This document shows positions 1 to 7,279 of a DNA stretch of 14,089 bases, piece after piece. The notes under the pieces were generated by a model. It made no database searches. It saw only the letters and a program-made list of their open reading frames with translations, and was not told the origin of the DNA. The position numbers and the translations under genes were made by a program. The stretch's first letter is position 1. Every line of letters starts with the position of its first letter. The stretch is from Alphaproteobacteria bacterium (lineage in GTDB: Bacteria > Pseudomonadota > Alphaproteobacteria > Rhizobiales > Aestuariivirgaceae), in the NCBI GenBank assembly GCA_020441605.1, contig JAGRLX010000106.1, forward strand, positions 1-14,089. Reading direction: 5' to 3'.

Positions 1-1
1 C

Positions 2-1108
2 ACCCGCATCATGAACCCCACCCAATCCGTGCTGGAAGGCAAAGTGGCGGCTCTCGAAGGTGGCACTGCGGCGCTCGCGGTGGCATCAGGCCATGCCGCC
101 CAGATGCTGGCTTTCCACACCATCATGCAGCCAGGCGACGAATTCGTCGCGGTACGCCAGCTCTACGGCGGCTCGATCAACCAGTTCAGCCATTCATTCA
201 AGTCCTTTGGTTGGCATGTGGTCTGGGCCGACGCCGAGGACATGAGTTCGATCGAAAAGGCGCTGAGCCCCAAGACCAAGGCCATCTTCATCGAGTCGAT
301 AGCCAATCCCGGCGGCCGCATCACCGATATTGCGGCCGTGGCAAAGATCGCGCAATCGGCCGGCGTCCCGCTGATCGTGGACAATACGCTGGCCACACCC
401 TACCTGTGCAAGCCGATCGAGCATGGCGCCAATATCGTGCTGCACTCCCTCACGAAATTCATGGGCGGGCACGGCAATTCAATGGGTGGCGTCATCGTCG
501 ACGCCGGCAATTTCGACTGGTCGAAGAGCGGCCGTTATCCGCTGCTGTCGGAGCCGAATGGGTCCTACCATGGCCTGAAGCTGCACGAGACCTTCGGCAA
601 TATCGCCTTCGCGATCGCTGCCCGCGTGCTTGGCCTGCGCGATCTGGGACCGGCGATTGCGCCAATGAACGCCTTCCTCATCCTCACGGGCATGGAAACC
701 CTGGGGCTTCGCATGCAACGGCATTGCGACAATGCGCTGAAGGTCGCCCAATGGCTGCAGAAACATCCCAATGTGGCCTGGGTCAACTATGCCGGCCTGA
801 CGGATGACAAGCACCACGCGCTGCACAAGAAATACTGCCCGAAAGGGGCGGGTTCGGTGTTCACCTTCGGCCTCAAGGGCGGCTACGACGCGGGCGTCAA
901 GGCGGTATCGACGGTCAAGCTGTTCTCGCACCTGGCCAATCTCGGCGACACCCGGTCGCTGATCATTCACCCAGCTTCGACCACCCACAGCCAGCTATCA
1001 GCCGATCAGCTCAAGCTGGCGGGGGCCACCCCGGATGTCGTCCGTCTGTCGATTGGCATCGAGGATGTCGAAGACATTATCGCCGACCTGGACCAGGCGA
1101 TCTCCTGA
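2..1108 (+). CDS. metY: O-acetylhomoserine sulfhydrylase (aminocarboxypropyltransferase), 5' end cut by window
   Basis: This cytoplasmic PLP enzyme makes homocysteine from O-acetylhomoserine and sulfide, or methionine from methanethiol, in direct-sulfurylation methionine synthesis. The reading frame is open from base 2 (T-R-I-M-N-P-T), so the ATG at base 11 is internal. The family is usually about 425-430 residues; 368 are visible, so roughly 60 N-terminal residues lie outside the window. Visible family marks are IMNPT near the edge, ALEGGTAALAVASG, the LYGGS segment, IVDNT with its PLP-contacting Asp, the Schiff-base lysine in HSLTKF (codon 455-457), and the closing stretch VVRLSIGIEDVEDI. 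These fit the long MetY type better than the shorter MetZ/MetB types, although substrate preference within Cys/Met-metabolism PLP enzymes is hard to read from sequence. The 3' end overlaps the convergent ctaA gene by 32 bp. Confidence 0.93.
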   Translation, partial: TRIMNPTQSVLEGKVAALEGGTAALAVASGHAAQMLAFHTIMQPGDEFVAVRQLYGGSINQFSHSFKSFGWHVVWADAEDMSSIEKALSPKTKAIFIESIANPGGRITDIAAVAKIAQSAGVPLIVDNTLATPYLCKPIEHGANIVLHSLTKFMGGHGNSMGGVIVDAGNFDWSKSGRYPLLSEPNGSYHGLKLHETFGNIAFAIAARVLGLRDLGPAIAPMNAFLILTGMETLGLRMQRHCDNALKVAQWLQKHPNVAWVNYAGLTDDKHHALHKKYCPKGAGSVFTFGLKGGYDAGVKAVSTVKLFSHLANLGDTRSLIIHPASTTHSQLSADQLKLAGATPDVVRLSIGIEDVEDIIADLDQAIS

Positions 1109-2105
1109 CGACGGCATCAAGATTCCACAGGGCGGCCGCGAGGACGATCAGCGCGCCGCCCTGGTGGACCAGGCCGAGCCACAACGGCACCTGCCACAGT
1201 AGCGTCCAGATGCCGAGGGCAATCTGTATCAGCACGGCAAGAAGCAGCAGCGCCGCCGCGCGGCTCTGGGCGACATAGGCATAGCCCGCAACCGCGATCG
1301 CCACGATATAGGCCAGAACACGGTGATTGAACTGCACCGTCATGGCGTTTTCAAATATGTTGCGCCATGCCGGCTCCATGACCAACAACCCCTTGGGAAC
1401 GATCTGGCCATCCATCAGTGGCCAGGTGTTGTATCCCATGCCGGCATCCAGGCCGGCCACGAAACCACCGGCAGCCACCTGCAGGACGATGAGCAGCACG
1501 AGAAACAGTGGCATCCATCCGCCAGTTTCTCCCAGCGGACGGCGCTCACGGCCGGCGCCGAAGGCGACCCACAGCATCGCGCCATAGATCACTGTAGCCA
1601 AGGTGAGATGGGCCGATAGCCGGTATTCGCTGACATCAACCCGGTCGACCAGTCCGGATGCCACCATATACCAACCGAGGGCACCCTGCAGGCCACCCAG
1701 CACGAAGAGCCCCGCACAGCGCCACAGCATGCCACGGGACAGACTACCGCTCAGTGCGAAATAGGCGAAAGGCAGAAAGAACACGATGCCGATGAAGCGG
1801 CCTAGAAAGCGATGCGCCCACTCCCACCAGTAGATGAACTTGAAGGCCTGGAGGTCCATGCCCTGGTTGACCAGCGCATACTCCGGGATCTGCTTGTATT
1901 TCTCGAATGCGGTCTGCCAATCGGCTTCCGTCAATGGTGGTATGGCGCCCAGGAGCGGTTGCCACTCGGTGATCGACAGTCCGCTGTCGGTGAGCCGGGT
2001 CGCGCCCCCAACGATAACCATGCAGAATATCAGGAATGCGACAAAAAACAGCCAACCTCGCACATAGGGCAAGGCCGCGGCCTGGCGGTCATTGAGAGTA
2101 CTCAT
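1077..2105 (-). CDS. ctaA: Heme A synthase, COX15/CtaA type
   Basis: This inner-membrane enzyme oxidises the C8 methyl of heme O to give heme A for aa3-type cytochrome c oxidase. The 342-residue product has about eight hydrophobic segments and the conserved N-terminal GGATRLTDSGLSITEW block. It also has the four family histidines expected to bind hemes: H98 in EWAHRFLGR, H166 in SAHLT, H261 in QFNHR and H314 in LVHQGG. The start chosen is the ATG at 2105. It is preceded by GGAG with a short spacer and gives the usual N-terminus (MSTLNDRQ..VRGWLF). The frame stays open to 2210, but that extension has no membrane or family character. The gene converges with metY, sharing 32 bp of 3' coding sequence, so its last residues (about SPGPGRR) are encoded antisense to metY. 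It is divergent from the DUF2842 gene. Confidence 0.95.
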   Translation of the reverse strand: MSTLNDRQAAALPYVRGWLFFVAFLIFCMVIVGGATRLTDSGLSITEWQPLLGAIPPLTEADWQTAFEKYKQIPEYALVNQGMDLQAFKFIYWWEWAHRFLGRFIGIVFFLPFAYFALSGSLSRGMLWRCAGLFVLGGLQGALGWYMVASGLVDRVDVSEYRLSAHLTLATVIYGAMLWVAFGAGRERRPLGETGGWMPLFLVLLIVLQVAAGGFVAGLDAGMGYNTWPLMDGQIVPKGLLVMEPAWRNIFENAMTVQFNHRVLAYIVAIAVAGYAYVAQSRAAALLLLAVLIQIALGIWTLLWQVPLWLGLVHQGGALIVLAAALWNLDAVVRRSPGPGRR

Positions 2106-2197
2106 GGCGCTCCGATTAAGGCTCCCCCATCCCGCCTTCAAGTGATGAAGCGCCGCATGGGATCGGACTGGGAACCTGGCATGACCATAGCGGCGGG

Positions 2198-2221
2198 CGA
2201 TCGGTCCCAATCAACCGATCG
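2198..2221. repeat. Perfect 8-bp inverted repeat in the ctaA/DUF2842 divergent gap
   Basis: CGATCGGT at 2198-2205 and ACCGATCG at 2214-2221 are perfect inverted copies separated by 8 nt. They lie in the 204-bp gap between two divergent genes, 93 bp upstream of the ctaA ATG and 89 bp upstream of the DUF2842 ATG. The symmetry and near-central position suit a dimeric repressor or activator site shared by both promoters. A DNA hairpin without regulatory meaning is also possible. I do not recognise the motif. Otherwise the gap 2106-2309 shows no clear promoter match. Confidence 0.4.
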
Positions 2222-2309
2222 ACCACAAACTGCTCCGCACTCTGACATCGGCGCAACTTTCCGCTCGATGGCAATTCCACTTGCGTGCGCGTTGAGCTAG
2301 ATCTCGGCC

Positions 2310-2522
2310 ATGAAACAAAGAGCACGCAAGGCAGTCGGCACCCTAGCCACCGTGGTGTTTCTGGCAGTCTATTCGCTGGTCGCGATGGCTGTCGGCGGCA
2401 TTTTCGTTGTTGGCCGGGGGCTGGCCTTCGAACTTCCCTATTACGTCGTTGCCGGTGTCCTGTGGCTACCCGTAGTGATGGCGCTCATCCGCTGGATGGC
2501 AAGGCCAGACAGCATCAGCTGA
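2310..2522 (+). CDS. DUF2842 family small inner-membrane protein
   Basis: This 70-residue protein has a basic N-terminus (MKQRARK) and two hydrophobic segments, at about residues 11-34 and 42-62. The second carries YYVVAGVLWLPVVMALIRWM, which is the hallmark of DUF2842, a family of short alphaproteobacterial proteins of unknown function. The family is commonly found beside ctaA/COX15, as here, so a role linked to cytochrome oxidase or heme A assembly is possible but unproven. The start ATG has no strong Shine-Dalgarno sequence. The stop codon overlaps the convergent deacetylase gene by 8 bp. Confidence 0.85.
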   Translation: MKQRARKAVGTLATVVFLAVYSLVAMAVGGIFVVGRGLAFELPYYVVAGVLWLPVVMALIRWMARPDSIS

Positions 2523-3573
2523 CGTCGACCTTCTGCATCTTGTTGAACAGGGCGAAGGGAACACCCGTCAACAGCGTCTTGACAAATCGCAACCTCTGAT
2601 AGCTTCCAGAGAGCGACAGCCGCGGCAGGGCCTGCAGATGGTTGCGATGTCCGGGATAGATCAGCCCCTTCCTGGTCGTTACGGCAGCGCGAAACCCCGC
2701 CTCTGCGGCCAGGGCAAAATCCCGGGGCCCCGCCGAATCCCGATCGCCGTAAGGATAGGCGAAAAATTCCGGCCGACGGCCCAATTCCTTTTCTATCCGT
2801 TCGGCCGACGCAACCATCTCTCCCAAGGCCTCTTCTGCGTCGAGTTGGCCAACGGCAAAATGGTTGATGGTGTGGGCGCCAATGGTACACAGCGGATCGG
2901 CTGCCATGGTTCGCACCTCATCCCAGGCCATGGCCGCGTCGGCACACATCTTTCCGAGGTCGACACCGTGCCGCTCGCATACCTCGGCGATCCATTTGCG
3001 CTGGGCGTGCTGTTCCTGGCGGCGTATCGGCCAATAGAGCCGCGACCAGGCTTCCTGTTTCTGCTGGGCAGTCGCCGTCGGAAGCTCAAATCTGGCGCCA
3101 TCGATTTCAGCGACCATGTAATCGGTTGCCAGCAGAACGTGTTCCAGCCCCCGCCACCACAGTTCGCAGGTTCCGTCTGTGATCGCTGGCGCGACGAAGA
3201 CCGTGTATGGGCAATTGTGCTTGCGGAACACCGGTGCAGCATGGACGAGATTGTCCCGATAGCCATCGTCCAGCGTGAATACAGCGAAGGGTCTCTCGCC
3301 GCGGTCACCAGCCCTGATCCGTTCCACTGCAGCATCGAAACTGATGAGATCGAAGCCCCGTTCCCGCACATGGGTGATGACGTCGTCGAGAAATTCTGGG
3401 GTCAGTTCAATTCCTGCGTTGGGAGCAAAGCCCCGTTGAAGTCCGCCGCCCGGAAACACATGGTGCAGCATGAATATTGCACCAATTCCGGCGAACACCT
3501 TTTGAAGCGCCGCGGATGCACCAGAATAGTACAGAACATCGAGGCTCGTTTTGAAAATCGCCGCTTTCGGCAT
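2515..3573 (-). CDS. Polysaccharide deacetylase (NodB/CE4 fold), HfsH-like
   Basis: Carbohydrate esterase family 4 enzymes remove N-acetyl (sometimes O-acetyl) groups from glycans using a metal ion. In this 352-residue protein the NodB motifs are intact. Motif 1 is FTLDDGYRDN with D102 and D103 (catalytic base and metal ligand). Motif 2 is GAHTINH with metal-binding H234 and H238. Motif 3 is AYPYGDR near 272-278, and a late RLSLSGSY block follows. There is no signal peptide or membrane anchor, so it probably acts in the cytoplasm on lipid-linked repeat units, or reaches the periplasm unconventionally. The start ATG at 3573 has AGGA about 10 nt upstream. It is divergent from, and at the 5' end may overlap, the acyltransferase gene. 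That arrangement suggests that adding and removing acyl groups on the same polymer are set together, as with HfsH and HfsK in the Caulobacter holdfast. Confidence 0.88.
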   Translation of the reverse strand: MPKAAIFKTSLDVLYYSGASAALQKVFAGIGAIFMLHHVFPGGGLQRGFAPNAGIELTPEFLDDVITHVRERGFDLISFDAAVERIRAGDRGERPFAVFTLDDGYRDNLVHAAPVFRKHNCPYTVFVAPAITDGTCELWWRGLEHVLLATDYMVAEIDGARFELPTATAQQKQEAWSRLYWPIRRQEQHAQRKWIAEVCERHGVDLGKMCADAAMAWDEVRTMAADPLCTIGAHTINHFAVGQLDAEEALGEMVASAERIEKELGRRPEFFAYPYGDRDSAGPRDFALAAEAGFRAAVTTRKGLIYPGHRNHLQALPRLSLSGSYQRLRFVKTLLTGVPFALFNKMQKVDVS

Positions 3574-4849
3574 ATCGCGAAGTCCTGATCTGGGGACCGA
3601 ACCCAGAGCCTACGCCCTCTTGCGTGAAAAAAGCCTTTCAGCTGACGAAACAGACTTACCCAATGCTTACCAGGACATTAGCAAACTGTCCGGTCCCTCC
3701 CTCTCGATCTCGGTCCATCAGGATATCGACGCCATCGAGGCCACCTGGAGAGCATTCGAAAAGACTGCGGTGAGCACGCTCTATCAGACCTTCATCTGGT
3801 GCCGGGCGTGGCTTGACACCGTGGCGCCAAGCCTTCGTGCCAGGCCCGCCGTCGTAATCGGGCGGGACGAGGCTGGCCAGATCGCCTTCCTGCTCCCCTT
3901 TCAGATCCGTAGCCGCAAAGGCGTGAAGGTCCTTGAGTGGCTGACGGCGCCGCATGCAGGCTATGGCCTTGGGGTTTTCGATGCCGATTTCCTGCCGCGG
4001 GCGTCTCTGTGGTTCGGCCATTATTGGCCGTGGGTCATGAACGCCGTTGGACCAGTCGATGCGATCTGCCTGACCGAGATGCCGAAGACCCTTCATGGCT
4101 GTGAAAACCCCTTGGCGGGCCTCGCCGGATTTCGTGCGCCCAATCGCTCCTATGCCATGCGCCTCGCTCCGGACTTTGACAGCCTCTATCGCACCAACCG
4201 CTCCGGCGAAGATCGCCGTACAGCGCGGAAGAAGGAAAAGTCGATGGCAAATGCCGGCGACCTGGCCTTTGGACTTCCAGCCGACGAAGCCGACCTTCAT
4301 GCCACGCTCGACGTCATGTTCGATCAGCAGGCCAGCCGACTTGCAGAGCGCGGCGTCCACGGCATTTTCGGTCCCACCGAACGGGCCTTCATTCATCGCA
4401 TTGCGGAGCTCCAGGACGAAAATGCTCCGGTGCTGGCACCCTATCGCCTGACACTTGATGGCGAGACGATGGCCATCATGATGGGGGGCATCCACGGCGG
4501 CGCCTATTGGGCGCTGATTTCCTCGTTAACGGCCACAGGCCTGCGAAAACACTCGCCTGGTGACATAGCGCTACGTCATACGATTGAGGCCTGCTGCCGT
4601 CGCGGCTTGTCCGTATTCGATTTTTCTGCCGGCGATTCACGCTACAAGAAGAGCTGGGCCGACGAGGTGATCCAACTGCATTGCATTCTGCGGGTCAGGA
4701 CACTGCGCGGACTGCCGTTCGTGACACTGTACGCGGTGTCACAGCTTGTCAAACGGTCCATCAAGGAGTCGCCCCCCCTGCTGGAATTTGCCAATCGGGT
4801 CCGCCAGGTCTGCTGGGGCCACCGGCCTGTCAAGCCATCTTCACGCTGA
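3551..4849 (+). CDS. GNAT-fold acyltransferase, BioF2-like (CelD/HfsK-like)
   Basis: This is a 432-residue protein of the Acetyltransf_6 / BioF2-like group, often found in exopolysaccharide and holdfast loci, where it is thought to acylate amino sugars. The N-terminal half (about 50-200) is a divergent GNAT-like lobe. The C-terminal catalytic-type domain spans about 210-380, with RTNRSGEDRRTARKKEK, then SPGDIALRHTIEAC, then the signature FDFSAGDSRYKKSW (356-369). No signal peptide or membrane segment is seen. The start is uncertain. TTG at 3551 has GAGG six bases upstream but overlaps the divergent deacetylase start by 23 bp, and the first 50 or so codons carry several rare codons (ata, cga, aga, tta). 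TTG at 3620 is the next in-frame candidate, with a weaker AGAG. No in-frame ATG occurs before the domain. The 3' end overlaps the convergent co-polymerase gene by 20 bp. Confidence 0.82.
   Translation: MKIAAFGISRSPDLGTEPRAYALLREKSLSADETDLPNAYQDISKLSGPSLSISVHQDIDAIEATWRAFEKTAVSTLYQTFIWCRAWLDTVAPSLRARPAVVIGRDEAGQIAFLLPFQIRSRKGVKVLEWLTAPHAGYGLGVFDADFLPRASLWFGHYWPWVMNAVGPVDAICLTEMPKTLHGCENPLAGLAGFRAPNRSYAMRLAPDFDSLYRTNRSGEDRRTARKKEKSMANAGDLAFGLPADEADLHATLDVMFDQQASRLAERGVHGIFGPTERAFIHRIAELQDENAPVLAPYRLTLDGETMAIMMGGIHGGAYWALISSLTATGLRKHSPGDIALRHTIEACCRRGLSVFDFSAGDSRYKKSWADEVIQLHCILRVRTLRGLPFVTLYAVSQLVKRSIKESPPLLEFANRVRQVCWGHRPVKPSSR
3589..3607. repeat. 6-bp inverted repeat upstream of the deacetylase start
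   Basis: TCTGGG at 3589-3594 and CCCAGA at 3602-3607 are inverted copies with a 7-nt spacer, 16 bp upstream of the deacetylase ATG. It may be an operator for the divergent deacetylase/acyltransferase pair. It would lie inside the acyltransferase coding sequence if that gene starts at 3551, and outside it if the gene starts at 3620. Repeats of this length occur by chance fairly often. Confidence 0.25.
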
Positions 4850-7091
4850 AGTCCGGCGCATCAGCAGCCAATGGCTGGCCAATCAGAACCAGTCCCGCGG
4901 CCTTCAGGCCGGTCGCCAACAACACCTGGACGGCGCTCGCCGCGTCTTCCGCTTTAGCATCGGGGGCCAGAATGAGGGCCGCCTGGCACTTATGGAGTAG
5001 TACAGGCGTGTGCGGCATTGCTTCGCCCAGATTGACAATCACGGCCTCGTAGGACTGTGCGAGCGCGCCAAACACAGCTTCTGCCCGTTCTAGAATAAGG
5101 GCAAGGGATTGCTCTGAACGATCCTGCCCATAGCGCAGCAGATGGACCGTTGACTTCGCGTCCCGGCCAATCACCTTCGTAAAGTCAGCGCGCCCGGCAA
5201 CGAGTTCGGCAAGTCCCGGTCCCTTGGGGACACCACAGAGACTTTCCAGCCACGAGCCGGCGCTGGCAAGATCGGCCACAACGGTGCGGCGCCCGTCGGC
5301 GGCAATTCCACGTGCCAGCATGATCGCGGCAATCGAGGTCTCTCCCTTGGTACCACCAATCGAGGTGAGCCCGATGCGGGCAATGCCACCGTCCCGCGCG
5401 AGGGTGGATGCCCAGGTGACGAGATCGCGGGCCGGCTTGGCGATCGGCTCGGATTGCATCGCTGTCGCCGCATCGGTGAGACTGATGATACGCGGCAAGG
5501 TCGAAAGGGCTGTGATAACCGGCGGCATAGGCGGGGGTTGCCAGGCGGCCTGGACTGGCTGACTCGGAGCCGCAGGGGACGATGCCAACGGCGCGACTAC
5601 CAGTGTTGCCGCAGCAGGATGTACCGCGGCGGTTGCAACCATCTCTGGTTCAGCACGTTCATCTTCAGCTTCCTGCGAGACGCCGCCGAGGCGGGACGAC
5701 GCCTTCATCAATTCGGCGAGAAAAGCCAGGCCAATTGCGAAGGAAAAGCCCGCCAGGGTGATCATCACCACCATTGGACCGCGCTTGGGGAAGCTTGGGC
5801 CGGCCGGGACGCCAGCGCTTTGAATGATGCGCGCCAGACCTGGCTGGGCCGACAGATCCTGGCGCGTACTCGCTTCGGCATAGCGGCTCAAGAGCGTTTC
5901 GAGCAGCACCCGGTCGGCGGCGGCATCACGCTCGAGGGCCTTAAGCTTCACGTCATCCAGGTTCGCGCTCGACTCTTCGGACTTCAGCAGATCAAGACTC
6001 GCAAGCAGGGATTTTTCGCGTGCTTCGGCCACGCGGGCCTGGTCTTCAAGGCTGGTCACCACCTTCAATGCCTCGGCGCGAATCTGCCGGTCGAGGCTCT
6101 GCAACTCGCTCTGGGCACCGATCATGCGCGGGTGATTGGGAAGATAGATGGCAGAGAGTTCGGCCAGCCGACGCACGGCTTCGCTGCGCTGTTCCTTCAG
6201 CCGCTGCACCGCCGGGGATGCGAGGACGTCGGAAGACGATTCGACGCTTCCCCTGCTCTGCAGCAAGGCCCGGATCGCTTCGGCCCGGGCACGCGCGTCG
6301 GAACTGGCAGTCTTTGCAACCGTGATCTGGCTGTTGAGTTCGGAGATTTCCTGCGTGCCGAGTTTGGACGTCGTTCCCTGCAGCAATCCGGCCTGGGCGC
6401 GGAAGCGTTCCACGGCCTCTTCCGACCGGGCCAGCTTCTTGCGCAAGTCGTCGATCTGGCCTGACAGCCACTCGCGGGCTCTTTCGGTGGGCTGCGATTG
6501 GCTTTCCCTGGTCCAAGTGATGTAGATTTCGGCCAGAGTATTGGCGACCTGGGCGGCTGTCTTTGGATCGCTGGAAGAATACTTGATCGCAATCACATTG
6601 GAATTGGGCTGCTGGTAGACGCTCAGCTTGTCGATGTAGTGGTCGAGCGCCCGCTGTTCCGGAGCCTTCAGCCGCGGATCGACGCCAAAACCCAAGGTCA
6701 GCTTGATCTTGCCGACACTGCCCATGCCGCGAAGCAGCGAATTGAACTCGGGATTGTTTTCCAGTCCGAGCGCGGCCACGACCCGGCGGCCCAGATCCTC
6801 CGACTTGAGGACGGCCATCTGGCTAGCGACGACCCGATCGTCGACGCCGTCGGCACGTTGGTTGTCCTGCGCTTGCACCCGGTCAAATGGCGTTTCCAGA
6901 TTCTGGATGAGCACCTGGGCTTCGGTCGAATAAATCGGCTTGAGGTAGTTCACGATGGCAAGGCCAGCGCCCAGGGCAATGAGGGTCAATCCGCCGATCA
7001 TCACCTTGCGCCGGACCACGCCGCGCAAGACGTCCATCACGTTGATGGCCACCGGAATGGGGCCAGATCCGGTCTCTCGGGAAGAGTTCAT
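4830..7091 (-). CDS. Polysaccharide co-polymerase, Wzz/GumC type, with degenerate BY-kinase-like C-terminal domain
   Basis: This is an inner-membrane chain-length and export partner of Wzy and Wza (PCP-2a layout, 753 residues). A Wzz domain starts near residue 16, with TM1 at about 31-50. A long periplasmic coiled-coil region follows (about 205-405). The GNVR-type segment leads into the proline-rich PxGPSFPKRGP stretch and TM2 (about 438-461). A cytoplasmic Ala/Pro-rich linker (475-535) precedes an ATPase-like domain (about 560-745). In that domain the Walker A position reads GGTKGETS, with Glu584 where GKT/GKS lysine is expected. Walker A' keeps one Asp (VVADLASAG, D607). The Walker B position is YEAVIVNLGE, with Asn687 where Asp is usual. 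No tyrosine cluster follows. The domain is therefore probably not an active tyrosine kinase. The start ATG at 7091 has no clear Shine-Dalgarno sequence. The gene is divergent from the Wza-type gene. Confidence 0.9.
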   Translation of the reverse strand: MNSSRETGSGPIPVAINVMDVLRGVVRRKVMIGGLTLIALGAGLAIVNYLKPIYSTEAQVLIQNLETPFDRVQAQDNQRADGVDDRVVASQMAVLKSEDLGRRVVAALGLENNPEFNSLLRGMGSVGKIKLTLGFGVDPRLKAPEQRALDHYIDKLSVYQQPNSNVIAIKYSSSDPKTAAQVANTLAEIYITWTRESQSQPTERAREWLSGQIDDLRKKLARSEEAVERFRAQAGLLQGTTSKLGTQEISELNSQITVAKTASSDARARAEAIRALLQSRGSVESSSDVLASPAVQRLKEQRSEAVRRLAELSAIYLPNHPRMIGAQSELQSLDRQIRAEALKVVTSLEDQARVAEAREKSLLASLDLLKSEESSANLDDVKLKALERDAAADRVLLETLLSRYAEASTRQDLSAQPGLARIIQSAGVPAGPSFPKRGPMVVMITLAGFSFAIGLAFLAELMKASSRLGGVSQEAEDERAEPEMVATAAVHPAAATLVVAPLASSPAAPSQPVQAAWQPPPMPPVITALSTLPRIISLTDAATAMQSEPIAKPARDLVTWASTLARDGGIARIGLTSIGGTKGETSIAAIMLARGIAADGRRTVVADLASAGSWLESLCGVPKGPGLAELVAGRADFTKVIGRDAKSTVHLLRYGQDRSEQSLALILERAEAVFGALAQSYEAVIVNLGEAMPHTPVLLHKCQAALILAPDAKAEDAASAVQVLLATGLKAAGLVLIGQPLAADAPDFSVKMA

Positions 7092-7129
7092 GATTTACAA
7101 CAGTTGAGTCCTGAGCGGGTTCGGGGGCC

Positions 7130-7162
7130 AGAATGGCGGGTTTATGGTAACCAATCCCTTAA
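7130..7162 (-). promoter_or_regulatory. CtrA-like site and -10-like element facing the co-polymerase gene
   Basis: Read on the minus strand this is TTAA-N7-GTTACCAT (7162 to 7144), then 8 nt, then CATTCT (7135 to 7130). The CtrA consensus is TTAA-N7-TTAA, often followed by CCAT. The second half-site here has mismatches. It ends about 53 nt before the co-polymerase ATG. Its inverted near-copy at 7196-7227 faces the other way, which makes chance less likely. Confidence 0.42.
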
Positions 7163-7195
7163 CGGCCATGTCAGGGCGAGACACCCCGGTGCCGC

Positions 7196-7227
7196 TTAAT
7201 CCCTTGCTAACCATAGCGCCCTATTCT
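7196..7227 (+). promoter_or_regulatory. CtrA-like site and -10-like element facing the Wza-type gene
   Basis: TTAA at 7196-7199, seven bases, then CTAACCAT at 7207-7214 differs at one base from the TTAA-N7-TTAACCAT form of the CtrA site. It is followed after 7 nt by TATTCT (7222-7227), a plausible -10. The likely transcript start is some 50 nt upstream of the start codon of the Wza-type gene. Confidence 0.48.
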
Positions 7228-7279
7228 TCAAACATCCGGCGCCTCATGGCCGGCGGTTCAATCACTGGAACTTGCGATC

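Noticed and set aside
2176..2192. TGGCATGACCATAGC resembling a sigma-54 -24/-12 promoter
   Set aside because: GG-N10-GC spacing is met, but the -12 element lacks the TTGC core, and no sigma-54 context is visible.
2106..2210. 35-residue N-terminal extension of the heme A synthase
   Set aside because: The internal ATG at 2105 has a Shine-Dalgarno sequence and gives the family's normal N-terminus; the extension would also absorb half of the inverted-repeat region.
3656..4495. Long minus-strand open frame (279 codons) inside the acyltransferase gene
   Set aside because: It is antisense to a clear GNAT-domain gene, shows no recognisable domain, and is explained by high GC content.
4522..4527. 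GTTAAC within the acyltransferase as a further CtrA site
   Set aside because: It is a single half-site inside coding sequence with no second TTAA at seven-base spacing.
5454..6464. Long plus-strand open frame (336 codons) inside the co-polymerase gene
   Set aside because: It is a shadow of the minus-strand Wzz/GumC gene; its composition is Arg/Gly/His-rich with no domain character.
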